DNA of 64,000 nt. Source: Halicephalobus mephisto (taxonomy: Eukaryota; Nematoda; Chromadorea; Rhabditida; Panagrolaimidae). Shown piece by piece: positions 30,913 to 40,895 of this stretch. Position 1 is the first letter of the stretch. The number at the start of each line of letters is the position of its first letter. Under the pieces are notes generated by a model. The model saw only the letters and a list, made by a program, of their open reading frames with translations, had not been told where the DNA came from and searched no databases. The translations under genes were made by a program, and so were the position numbers. The stretch is from assembly GCA_009193035.1 (NCBI GenBank), contig SWDT01000086.1, forward strand, positions 370,368-434,367, in the 5' to 3' direction.

Positions 30913-32757
30913 CTGAAAGAAATTCACCGAATAGGATATTAAGTGGAATATATTTGTGAAAGAAAAACTTGTTTTAAAAGAACGAAATTATAACTTTTGG
31001 TTTAAATAATTTTTTTGGATTAGAAAGTTGATCAAAAATTCGGAGCAAAATTTGGATTCAGAGGAATGAAAGTATGAAATTATTTTTCGAATCACGTAAG
31101 AACTCGTTTGTTGCGCTTCCGAAGCGGCTTTAGAACATCCACGCTTCGAAGCGAATCGCCCGACCGGCTTTTTGGATGACTGGTCGTTGATTGATTCTTG
31201 GACAAACATAAAGAACGAAAAACATTGATATATCGTTTTCTCGAGACGACTTTTTGAATATTTGTGAAAACTTTTAAAAATCGAATTTTTGAATTATTAG
31301 TTATACAAGTCTAGATTCTAATAGATTTTAGAAATTTCTACAAAAGTAAATTATTATAATATTCGAACAAATGGAAAATATATTGATATATCGTTTTCTC
31401 GAGACGACTTGGATATTTGTGGAAACTTTAAAAATCAGATTTTTGAATTATTAGTTATACAAGTCTAGATTCTAATAGATTTTAGAAACTTCTACAAAAG
31501 TAAATTATTATAATATTTAAAAAAATATATATATTGATATATCGTTTTCTCGAGACGACTTTTTAGATATTTGTGAAAACTTTTAAAAATCGAAATTTCC
31601 AGTTATTAGTTACACAAGTCTCAACTAGATTCTAAAAACTACTATAAAATTCTTTAATGAACTAAATATTTTCATAAATTTTCTAAAATTTTAGAATTGT
31701 TTATTAAATTTTAAAAGCTTCTAGAAAATTCCAAAGCTACTGTAAGCGTTTATAAAATTTCAGAATTCTTCATTGAATTTCAGAAAATTCTTAAAATTAC
31801 TGTAGATTTTTGTAAAACTTCAAATTTTATTGAATTTTAAAATATCTTATTAGATTCTAGAAAATTTTTAAAATTACTATAATTTTGGAAAATATTTACA
31901 AAGTTAAAAAATTCTGAAATATTTCAGAAAATAAAAAATTTTGAATTTTAGAAAAATAAAAAATTTTGAATTTTGAGAAATTTTAGAAAATTTAAAACTT
32001 TTGAATTTTGAAATATTTCAGAAAATAAAAAATTTTGAATTTTAGAAAAATAAAAAAATTTGAATTTTGGAAAATATTTTCAAAGCTAAAAAATTCTGAA
32101 ATATTTCAGAAAATAAAAAATTTTGAATTTTAGAAAAATAAAAAAATTTGAATTTTGAAATATTTTAGAAAAATAAAAATTTTGAATTTTGAAATATTTC
32201 AGAAAATTCGAGCGAATAAAAATAAACATGGTAAAATTAGACTAAAATTCGAAGGAATATCAATAATAAACTTTGTTTGGACATTTGGCTAACTATGCAA
32301 TCCACTATCAGCGGTCTTATCTTCTGCACATCAGAAAACGGTCCATATAAAACAACATAATCTATTTCATCAATAAGCGGATTATATTTTGGCCAATTTT
32401 CCTGGTTTTCTCGAAATGAAAAATTCCATTTCAAAGAAGTTCAAAAAATAAAAAAAATAAATTTTTATTTTTAAATTTAAAAAAAAAATTTTTTTTTATT
32501 TTTATTTTTAAAATTTTTATATTTTTTAATTTTTATTTTTCAAACTTTTTAAAAAAATTTCTTTTTATTTTTTTTGTTTTTAATTTTTAAAAATTTTTAC
32601 ACTTTTATATTTTTTGATTTTTATTTTTTTTTAAACTTTTTAAAAAAATTTCTTTTTATTTTTTTTGTTTTTAATTTTTTAAACTTGTTTTTTTTGTTTG
32701 AATTAATTTTATTTTCCAATGATTCACTTTATTTTAAATAATTTTATTTAAATAAAA
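30913..32757. other. Spacer between lactamase-like and DEG/ENaC genes
   Basis: Includes three direct repeats of about 155 bases at 31225-31640 (TTGATATATCGTTTTCTCGA, ACTAGATTCTAATAGATTTT) and short AAAATTTTGAATTTT repeats at 31880-32200. Two GC-richer open frames on the minus strand, near 31209-31090 and 32434-32240, are protein-like in composition. They could be 5' exons of the lactamase-like gene, but neither joins convincingly. Otherwise AT-rich. Confidence 0.5.
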
Positions 32758-35700
32758 TTAAACTTGTGTTCCATGTTTCAACAAGTAACTAAACTTGCGG
32801 GTGTGTTTTTCAAAAAAGAAAACAATGGTCTCGGCCACGGTCAGCAGAGTGGCCCCCACGTAGAGTCCTATGGTACCTCCGATTTCGGCTAAAATTAACA
32901 ATTTTTAAAATAAAAACGATTTAAAATAAAAAAACAATTTAAAACTAAAAAAATAAAAAAAAATAAAAAAACAAATAAAAAAAAACGATTTAAAACTAAG
33001 AAAATTTAAAAAATTAAAAAAAAAACAAAAACAATTTAAAATTAAAAAAATAAAAACAATTTAAAATAAAAAAATAAAAAACAATTTAAAACTAAAAAAA
33101 TTTAAAAAACAAAAAAAAATAAAAACAATTTAAAATAAAAAAAAACGATTTAAAACTAAAAAAATTTAAAAAAAATAAAAACAATTTAAAATAAAAAAAT
33201 TAAAAACAATTTAACATATAAAAAATTAAAAAACAATTTAAAATAAAAAATTTTAAATGAAAAATTTTAAAAAATAAAAAATAATTTAAAACTAAAAAAT
33301 TTAAAATAAAAAATAAAAAAAATAAAAAATTTAAAATAAAAAAATTTACCAAGTAACAAAAACAAATTATATGATTTTTCTTGAACAATAAGTTCTTGTT
33401 TGAAGTGAGCAAAGTAGATTTTCAAAAAAAGTAAATTCACTCTGAAATTGGATTACTGTAATTTTAAAAATTTTGAGTTATAAAATTTCCAAAATTTTTG
33501 ATTTAAAAAAATAAAAAATTGGAAATTTTGATTTTTAAAAAATTAAATAACTAAAAATTTTTAAAAAATAAAAAATAAATTACTTGTCGTATTGAGGTCC
33601 TGGAGAGTAGGATTGAGCTACAGTAACCTCGCGTTGGAGTCTAGACATCCATTCTGCTCGAAGAAGAGCTGATTTCTAAAATTCCAAATTATATTACAAA
33701 AGTTAAAAATTGTCTCAACACGAAAACTCAAAATTTTCCAGTTGGGACCAGAAATTATAAAAATTTACTTTTATATAATTTTAGAAAATTGTAAAATTAT
33801 ATTTTATTAAAAAGTAAGAATTTTACCGAAAATAGTGAAAAGTGGTCTCAACACGAAAACTCAAAATTTTCCAGTTGGGACCAGAAATTATAAAAATTTA
33901 CTTTAATATGATTTTAGAAAATTGTAAAATTATATTTCCATTAAAAGTAAGAATTTTATCGAAAATAGTGAAAAATAATCCCGACACAAAAATTCAAAAT
34001 TTTCCAGTTCGGACCAAGAAGAGAATTTTGAAGATTTTATAATTTTTTAAGATATTAGAAAAACGAAAAAAATAGTTTTAAATTTTGAATAAAAATAAAC
34101 ATACCCTGAGGGTCTGTATCTGGGGGACCATCTTGTTCAAACAAGTCAGGGTCTTCCGAATCTGGTCCACCGCCGGACTCTGTTCCGCCGGCATTCCGAT
34201 GTCCGTCAAAAACGAAACACGTGCATGGAGGACTTTGTTCAACTTCTCCGTCAACGAGTTTATCTAAAAATCACTTTATTAAATAAATGAAAAATAAATA
34301 TTTTCGGAAAAATTTCTAAAATCAAAAGTATTCAAATTTGAAATTTTGAAAAATTCTGAAAAATATAAAAATTTTTAGAATTCAGAAAATTCAATGAAAT
34401 TTTGGAAAAACTTAAAAGTTTACATAGGATTCTGGAAACTTCAATGAAATTTTGAAAAATATAAAAATTTTTAGAATTCAGAAACTTCAATGAGATTCTG
34501 GAAAAATATATAAGATTCTGGAAACTTTTATAGAATCCCAAAGTTTTAAAAATTTCTTTTCAATTCTAGAAAGTTCTAATTTGAAAATTTGTTATATTTT
34601 GATGGATTTCAGGAGCTTCTACAAAATCTCAAAAAGTTTTCATTGGATTGTAGAAGGTTCTTTAGGATTCTAATTTTAAAAGTTGATATTATATTTTGAT
34701 GGATTTCAGAAGTTTCCATAAAATTTTAAAGTTTTAAAAATTTCTTTTCAATTCTAGAAAATTCTAATTTGAAAATTTGATATATTTTGATGGATTTCAG
34801 GAGCTTCTACAAACTTAAAAAATTTAAAAAGTTTGTTTTCGATTTTAGGATTCAAAAATGTTCAATAAAATTTTAATCAGAAAATTTACGTTTTCTATGA
34901 TGTCGGTCTGAATGGCCTTCCTGTACTTGAGGATCTCGTGGAGGGCCTGATAATCCTTCCCGCCTTCTCTGTAGAGATTCTCGAATTGCCTCAGGTCTAT
35001 GTTGTAATCAGAATATTCGAAAACTTTCGGGATGTTCTCGAATTGGGTCCTTCTGAGAACAGCCGCCAATTTTCGGGCGAATTTTTCGTAATCAGCCGCG
35101 ATGTTCGGCGTCAGAAGACGGGAGACGGTCCTCGCATCCACCAGACTACGGTAATGATTCTCGAAAATCTAAAATCACTTTAGTTTAAAAAAAATAAATT
35201 TCATTAAAAATTTAAAAATAAATTTCATCAAAAATTTAAAAATAAATTTCATCAAAAATAACGATTTTTAAAATTTTTAATTTTTAGTAAAATTAATTTT
35301 TTTTTAAATTTTTCAGTAAAAATTTATTTTTTGAAAGTAAAATTTATTTTTTTATTTTTGAAATAAATTTTTTTATTGAAATTTTTAAAAAATCTTTAGT
35401 AAAATTTATTTTTTTTTTAATTTTGAAATAAAATTTATTTTTCTATTTCCGAATTATACTTTTTTTTTAATTTTTAGTAAAATTTATTTTTTATTTTTGA
35501 AATTAAATTTATTTATTAAAATTCACTTTTTTTTTAATTTTTAATAAAATATATTTTTTTTCATTTTAAAATTAAATTTTTAATAAAGTTTATTTTTTTA
35601 AATTTTTAATGAAATTTATTTTTTATTTTCGAATTTAAATAAACCTACATGGAAGCATTTTCCTCTGTAAAAATGGTATTGATCTGGTTTCTGTCTCATC

Positions 35701-38700
35701 CCGTGAAGACAATCCAACATCGTCTTGACCATTCTGACGATTTTTTTGACGACAAAATTTCGTTCTTCTCTATTGAGAAATTTCAATCCAAAAATCGTTT
35801 TCGAATTTTGCATGGAATTTTCGATCAATTGAAGATCGAAAATGGCCGTTTCGATTTGCTTGACGTAGTTGTCGACGGCGCCTTCCTCGGGGGCATCTCG
35901 GACTTGTCTTTTTTGAAGTCGAAAATCCTGGTCGAGTTCCATTTTTAATAATTTAAATAACGAACCCAGATGATAAGGAAAAACTAATTCGAGATAACTA
36001 GCGACATTTTTCCATTGACGTTCTTCCGAATGAAGTCTGTTTATGCTTCTGACGAGAGTCTGCTGTTCCCCGTCCATCGTGCAGGGAACGTGGGTCTCGT
36101 TGGTGCTGTTCGTGACTTCGAAAAGCTCTATGGCTTCGGTGATGAACTGCTGAGCTTCATCCGCAAGTCTTTGGACGTTCTGCACGAGTGGAATCCTATG
36201 TTTCGGAAGAATGTCGAACGCCACCTTAATGTGTTTAATAAAAAACAAAATTTTCTATATAGGTTTTCTGAAACCATGCTTAACGGAATATAATCAACAC
36301 ATAAGAGCTCCTGATCACATTTTTCACATAATTTGATTCTAACTAATCACAATCTATGACAGGATTGTAGTCCAACAGAAGATTGATCATAACTGAATAT
36401 AATCAATATATTAATATCTTTTTAACCAGTAACAAATGTAATCCAAACATCTCGATTATACTCAATTACGATCAATTCTCTGTTGGACTACAATCCTCTC
36501 ATCGATTGCGTTCAGAATCAAAAAATGTGAAAACTGTGATCAGGAGCTCTTACTTGTTGATTCCATTCCAACAGAAGATTGATCATAACTGAATATAATC
36601 AATATATTAATATCTTTTTAACCAGTAACAAACGTAGTCTAAACACGTTGATTATACTCAATTACGATCAATCCTCTATTGGACTACAATCCTGCCATCG
36701 ATTGCGTTCAAAATCAAAATCAAAAAAATGTGAAAACTGTAATCAAGAGCTTTTGTGTTGATTCCATTCAGTTAAGCATGAATTCAGAAAACCTATGTAA
36801 ATTCAAATTACTTCTAAAAACAAAAAATTTCCCGCTCAGAATTCATTTAAAAATTTTTTTAAATTAAAATTTTATTTTTAGAATCAATAAAAATTTAAAC
36901 TTTTACTAAATTTTAAAATTTGTTTCGTTATTTTTGAGTGGAAGATTTTTTATTTTTTAAAATAATTTTTAAAAATTAATTTACCTGGAAATGTTTTAAT
37001 CTTTTTTCTTTTTCTTCTTCCCAGTCCCCGGGCAGGAAACGGGACACTTCGTTGACGTCCAGTTCGTTTCCGAAAACAATCGTGGTGAAAGTTACCTCGT
37101 GGCAGTCTTGGAAGCAAGCCTGAGTCAATGCTAATGACCTTCCCCTCAGGGGTTCATTCTAAAAAAATATTTTTTGCACAAAAATAAATAAACAAAAATC
37201 GTGCAATAGTATTTGTGTTTCAGACATTATATTCCGATTCTGCAGTTGCAGTTGAAAACCAGTCTTCAGAATCCAGGATTTTGAAAATCGACTATTGATC
37301 CTGACTTCAGATTCAGAATTTACAGATCCGATTACGCCGTTACAAATATTCTTTGTTCAATTCTAACTGCAGAATTGGACACAAATATCTGGGACACAAA
37401 TGTCTGGGACACACATTTCTAGACATATGCCTAATAATAAATGTCTGGGACACAAGTGTCTGGTACATATATGTCTAGTACACAACTATCCTGTATACAA
37501 AGATCTGATACACAAATGTCTGGTACACAAATATCTAATACATATACGTTTGAAACACAAATATTTGGTTCACTCATGTCTGATACACTGATATCCAGTA
37601 CACAAATACTTGGGACACGAGTATCCGACATACAAGTCTGGGACACATATCTGAAAATATGTGTATCGAGTATTTGTGTCCTAGACATTTGTGTACTGGG
37701 TACTTGTGCACCAGATATATGTCTGGTACATAAATGTCGTATAACCAAAAAACCTACTTTCCATTTTTGAACACATTCTAATTCTTGTTTGAAAGTACAA
37801 ATTGGAAGACTCCATTTTTTGAAACTTCTTCTGATAGTCCGGTTACTTAGTAGACTGTTGTTGGCCTTAGGGACTTCTGTAAGGTCGTTATCGAGTAAAA
37901 TTTCTCTGTTAAGAGGGGAATTAACAGGACGACAACCACATTTTTTTTGAATATCATCGAATTTTACGGTCCATTGACACGCGGCCCTGGAGTACTCCGT
38001 CTCCTCGAAGACCCCTCCGCAGTTGCTGGTCCCGCATCCGGTGTCGTGGCGACGAAGTCTTCTGATGTCGTTGATCGGGATAGTGACTACTTTTCCTGAT
38101 TCCAGATGCATTCCTTCTGTGAAGTGCGCTGTGGCGGGTACTGTAGAATCGAACATGGACAAAATGACCCCTGGTTCCGAGATCCAACCCGGAATCGCCT
38201 CGTATGTCTCCAAATTGAGCAACAACGATAGAGTCGTCTCAGGACCTGGTCTCTGGACAGAGGCATTTAGGGATACTGTAAAGCAAAGCCCATTCGGAGT
38301 GACTATCTTCTTGATCGAGTCTATGCACTGCCGGTTTTTCCCGAATTGACAGCTAAATTTGAATTTAATTATTTTTGAAATTTTATAAAAACTTAAAATT
38401 CTTCGACAATCCGTGTAGAGGTCTGTAAAGCAGTTAACATCAAAATTAAAGTGAAATCCGCAGTTTGCTCGCAACATCCCGGCCGATCGGTAGACATATT
38501 CAAATTTATGAAGATTTCGAAATCGAAATAAAATCTGCAGTTTGCTCGCAACATTCCAGCAGATCGGTAGACATATTCAAATTTATGAAGATTTCGAAAC
38601 CGAAATAAAATCCGCAGTTTGCTCGTAACATTCCAGCAGATCGGTAGATATATTCGGATTTATAATGATTTCGAAACCGAAATAAAATCCGCAGTTTGCT

Positions 38701-40371
38701 CGCAAGGTTTAAGTAAATAATTCAAATTCGAAATCAAAGTAAAAGTCGTAATCTGCCCGCAACATTTAAACTTATCAGTCGACACTACATATTCAAATTT
38801 ATAATGACTTCGAAACCGAAATAAAATCTGCAGTTTGCTCGCAACATTTCAGCAGATCAGTTTATTTAGTTGTTCCATAAAAATTTAGCTTTGATTTTAA
38901 TGTCGATCGCTTTATAAACCTCAACACTGATGGAAATTTAAAAGATTTACATCACAAATTAAAAATTTAAAAAATTTGTTTTGGGACAATTTTATAGAAA
39001 ATCAATTTTTTAATTTTTATGAAAATTTAAAATTCAGAAAATTTGTTTTGAGACAATTTTATAGAAAATCAATTTTTTAATTTTTGTGAAAATTTAAAAT
39101 TTAGAAAATTCGTGTCGGGACCACTTTGAAATAATTTATTTTTAATTTTTATGAAAATTTAAAATTTAGAAAATTCGTGTCGGGACCTTTTTGTAAAAAA
39201 TTTATTTTTAATTTTTGTGAAAATTTAAAATTTAGAAAATTCGTGTCGGGACCACTTTGAAATAATTTATTTTTAATTTTTATGAAAATTTAAAATTTAC
39301 AAAATTCGTGTCGGGACCTTTTTGTAAAAAATTTATTTTTAATTTTTATGAAAATTTAAAATTTACAAAATTCGTGTCGGGATTATTTTGAAATAATTTG
39401 TATTTTTCACTTTAATTACTGAATTACCAACCTCATGAATAAGTCCTCAATGGATTGGCCGGCGTTTTTATAGATCTTCAGGAGATTCAGTTTGTCAAAG
39501 TCCTTCATGTGTTTCGCAATGGTGGAATTCAGATTCAGAGTTTGGTCGTCGTTGTAGAGCTGAGACATGACCCTCAAGAGATCCGGATTTATAGAAGCGA
39601 CTTTAGAAGCCTTCAATTGCATTTTTGGACAAACAACAACATTCGGAAATTCTATGGAAGTCGGGGAATCGTAGGTCCTAACCGTCACGAGGGGGTTCCT
39701 GATGAAGTAGTAAGTAATCCGTTCACAGACCTGGTAGATGGTCAACCCGCAAAAGAAGACCAGAAGCAAAGCCCACAAAGTTCTAAAAATTTATTTTTTT
39801 AAATTAAAAGTTCGAAAATCCTGGAATTTTAGAAATTTTTAGATTTAAAAAAATTCGAATAGAAAATTCTGAATTTTTTAAAAATTTTTAGATTTAAAAA
39901 AATTCCAAGTAAAAGATTCTGAATTTTTTGAAAATTTTGTAAATTTTTAGAATTTTCCAGAATCCAATGAAAGATTTCAAAATTGATTTAAAATTTTAAA
40001 AATGATCGAAATTCAAAAATTCATCTCTAAAAAAATTTCGTAAAAAATAATTTTTAATTTTTAAAAAATAATTTGTAATTTTCAATTTTTAAAAAATAAT
40101 TTTTAATTTTTAAAAAACAATTTTTAATTTTCAATTTTTAAAAAGTAATTTTTAATTTTCAAAAAGTAATTTGTAATTTTTAATTTTTAAAAAGTAATTT
40201 GTAAAAACCGAACCTAAACCAATTCTTGTACCTCGAATGGAGGTACCTGAACCCCAGCATACTAGTGTCATCAGCAAACCTATTAACAGACGGCTTGACA
40301 TCAGCAGCCATCTCCGAGGCCGTCATCGTCGAAGCCTGATCCTCATTGTAAGTTCTTCTACGTCTTGGCAT
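32758..40371 (-). CDS. DEG/ENaC-family sodium channel subunit with enlarged ectodomain
   Basis: Ten exons on the minus strand: 40371-40214, 39782-39432, 38352-37758, 37158-36985, 36224-35649, 35168-34890, 34263-34105, 33675-33584, 33441-33350 and 32888-32758. All phases close to 868 residues. The short cytoplasmic N terminus is basic (MPRRRRTYNEDQ). TM1 is about residues 54-76 (LWALLLVFFCGLTIYQV), followed by IEFPNVVVCP. The ectodomain has NGLCFTVSLN, a Cys-rich part (TGCGTSNCGG, KKCGCRP, ACFQDCHEVTF) typical of degenerins and ENaCs. TM2/pore carries GGTIGLYVGATLLTVAE (about 829-845). The filter is Gly-Ala-Thr where most members have Gly-x-Ser. Between CGCRP and TM2 there are about 450 mostly helical, charged residues, more than the family norm, which explains the length (usual 500-780). 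Members form amiloride-sensitive sodium channels in neurons, muscle or epithelia. The specific orthologue is not identifiable. Confidence 0.93.
32900..33345. repeat. AT low-complexity array in DEG/ENaC last intron
   Basis: About 20 imperfect units of AAAAACAATTTAAAATAAAA and AAAACTAAAAAAATTTAAAA fill the intron between the last two exons. Confidence 0.85.
33705..34025. repeat. CGACACGAAAACTC-type tandem repeat, locus 1
   Basis: Two and a half units of about 130 bases with CTCAACACGAAAACTCAAAA, TTTTCCAGTTGGGACCAGAA and ATATAATTTTAGAAAATTGT. The same unit occurs three times at 53040-53350, so it is a dispersed tandem family. Confidence 0.8.
36255..36798. mobile_element. Foldback element with internal 215-base duplication
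   Basis: Terminal inverted repeats ATAGGTTTTCTGAA (left) and TTCAGAAAACCTAT (right) bracket about 540 bases in the DEG/ENaC intron between exons 4 and 5. Inside, a block of about 215 bases (AACAGAAGATTGATCATAAC through GATTGCGTTCA...ATCAGGAGCT) is present twice in tandem, and each block is partly self-complementary (CTGTTGGACTACAATCCT against AGGATTGTAGTCCAACAG). No protein. Confidence 0.75.
37375..37740. repeat. CTGGTACACAAATGT minisatellite in DEG/ENaC intron 3
   Basis: About 24 units of 14-17 bases built on GTCTGGTACACAAAT and its relatives run up to the donor of exon 3. Both strands give long open frames because the unit length is often a multiple of three and lacks stops. These frames are artefacts. 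Confidence 0.9.
38440..38870. repeat. Tandem repeat, about 79-base unit, GCAGTTTGCTCGCAACATT
   Basis: Five to six units with TCCGCAGTTTGCTCGCAACA, TTCCAGCAGATCGGTAGACA and TATTCAAATTTATGAAGATT. The same word also appears singly in other loci (30505-30540 and 56740-56765). Confidence 0.85.
38975..39405. repeat. Tandem repeat, about 62-base unit, TTCGTGTCGGGACC
   Basis: Six to seven units with AAATTCGTGTCGGGACC, TTTTATAGAAAAT or TTGAAATAATTT, and TTTATGAAAATTTAAAAT. It lies just 3' (in minus-strand sense) of DEG/ENaC exon 2. Confidence 0.85.
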
Positions 40372-40895
40372 TTTGTAACAAAATACCAAAAATTTTCCTA
40401 AAAAACAAAAATTTAAAAAAAAACTAAAAAAAATATTAAATAATTTCTCTAAAAAACACCAAAAAAACTTTTTTTTTAAATATCCAAAATTTCTTAAATA
40501 ATCGAAAAATCTTTTTTTTCTCCAAAACAAACATTTTAAAATATAATTTTTACTTTTTTTAAATTTCAAAAATTCACTGGACTTTGTTTTCTGGTCCAAC
40601 TAACTCTTCAAAAGAAAACTTTAGAACAGTTTTGTTTGTTTAAAGATCAGTTTCTTTCCGGCTAGTTTCATTTCTTCCTTTTTTGTAAAAGTGAAATTTC
40701 TCCAGATTATATTTCTGACAATCAAGAACCATTTAATGCATTAGTTTGGATATTTAATTCTGTCTTATTTTACTTTCTGTAGGCGGTACCCATTCTTTAC
40801 CATAACGACCCGTTTATTCATTCGACTTTCAATGTAAAAACGGAATAACTGATCCGTAAAAATAAAAATCAAATACTAATTTAACACAATCATTA
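40372..40895. other. Spacer between DAAM 3' end and DEG/ENaC 5' end
   Basis: 524 bases between two minus-strand genes. The DAAM-side part (about 40660-40895) is less AT-rich and is the likely DAAM 3' UTR. The part next to 40371 is T/A-rich. No gene seen. The distance does not argue strongly for an operon. Confidence 0.5.

Noticed and set aside
30988..31209. 73-codon minus-strand frame as first exon of the lactamase-like gene
   Set aside because: The only strong donor-like site (GTGATT) is in the wrong phase for the exon starting at 30912. It may be 5' UTR or promoter.
32237..32434. 65-codon minus-strand frame (contains EIDYVVLYGPFSDVQKIRPL)
   Set aside because: Composition is protein-like, but no splice pair connects it convincingly to either neighbour and no family is recognised. 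The best phase-compatible donor is GTTTAT, which is weak.
36383..36867. Three overlapping plus-strand frames with IITEYNQYINIF repeats
   Set aside because: They arise from the duplicated block of the foldback element in a DEG/ENaC intron.
37431..37757. Continuation of the DEG/ENaC frame past exon 3
   Set aside because: This part is the CTGGTACACAAATGT minisatellite. The GTAGGT donor at 37757 and the phase-matched exon at 37158 give a proper channel sequence.
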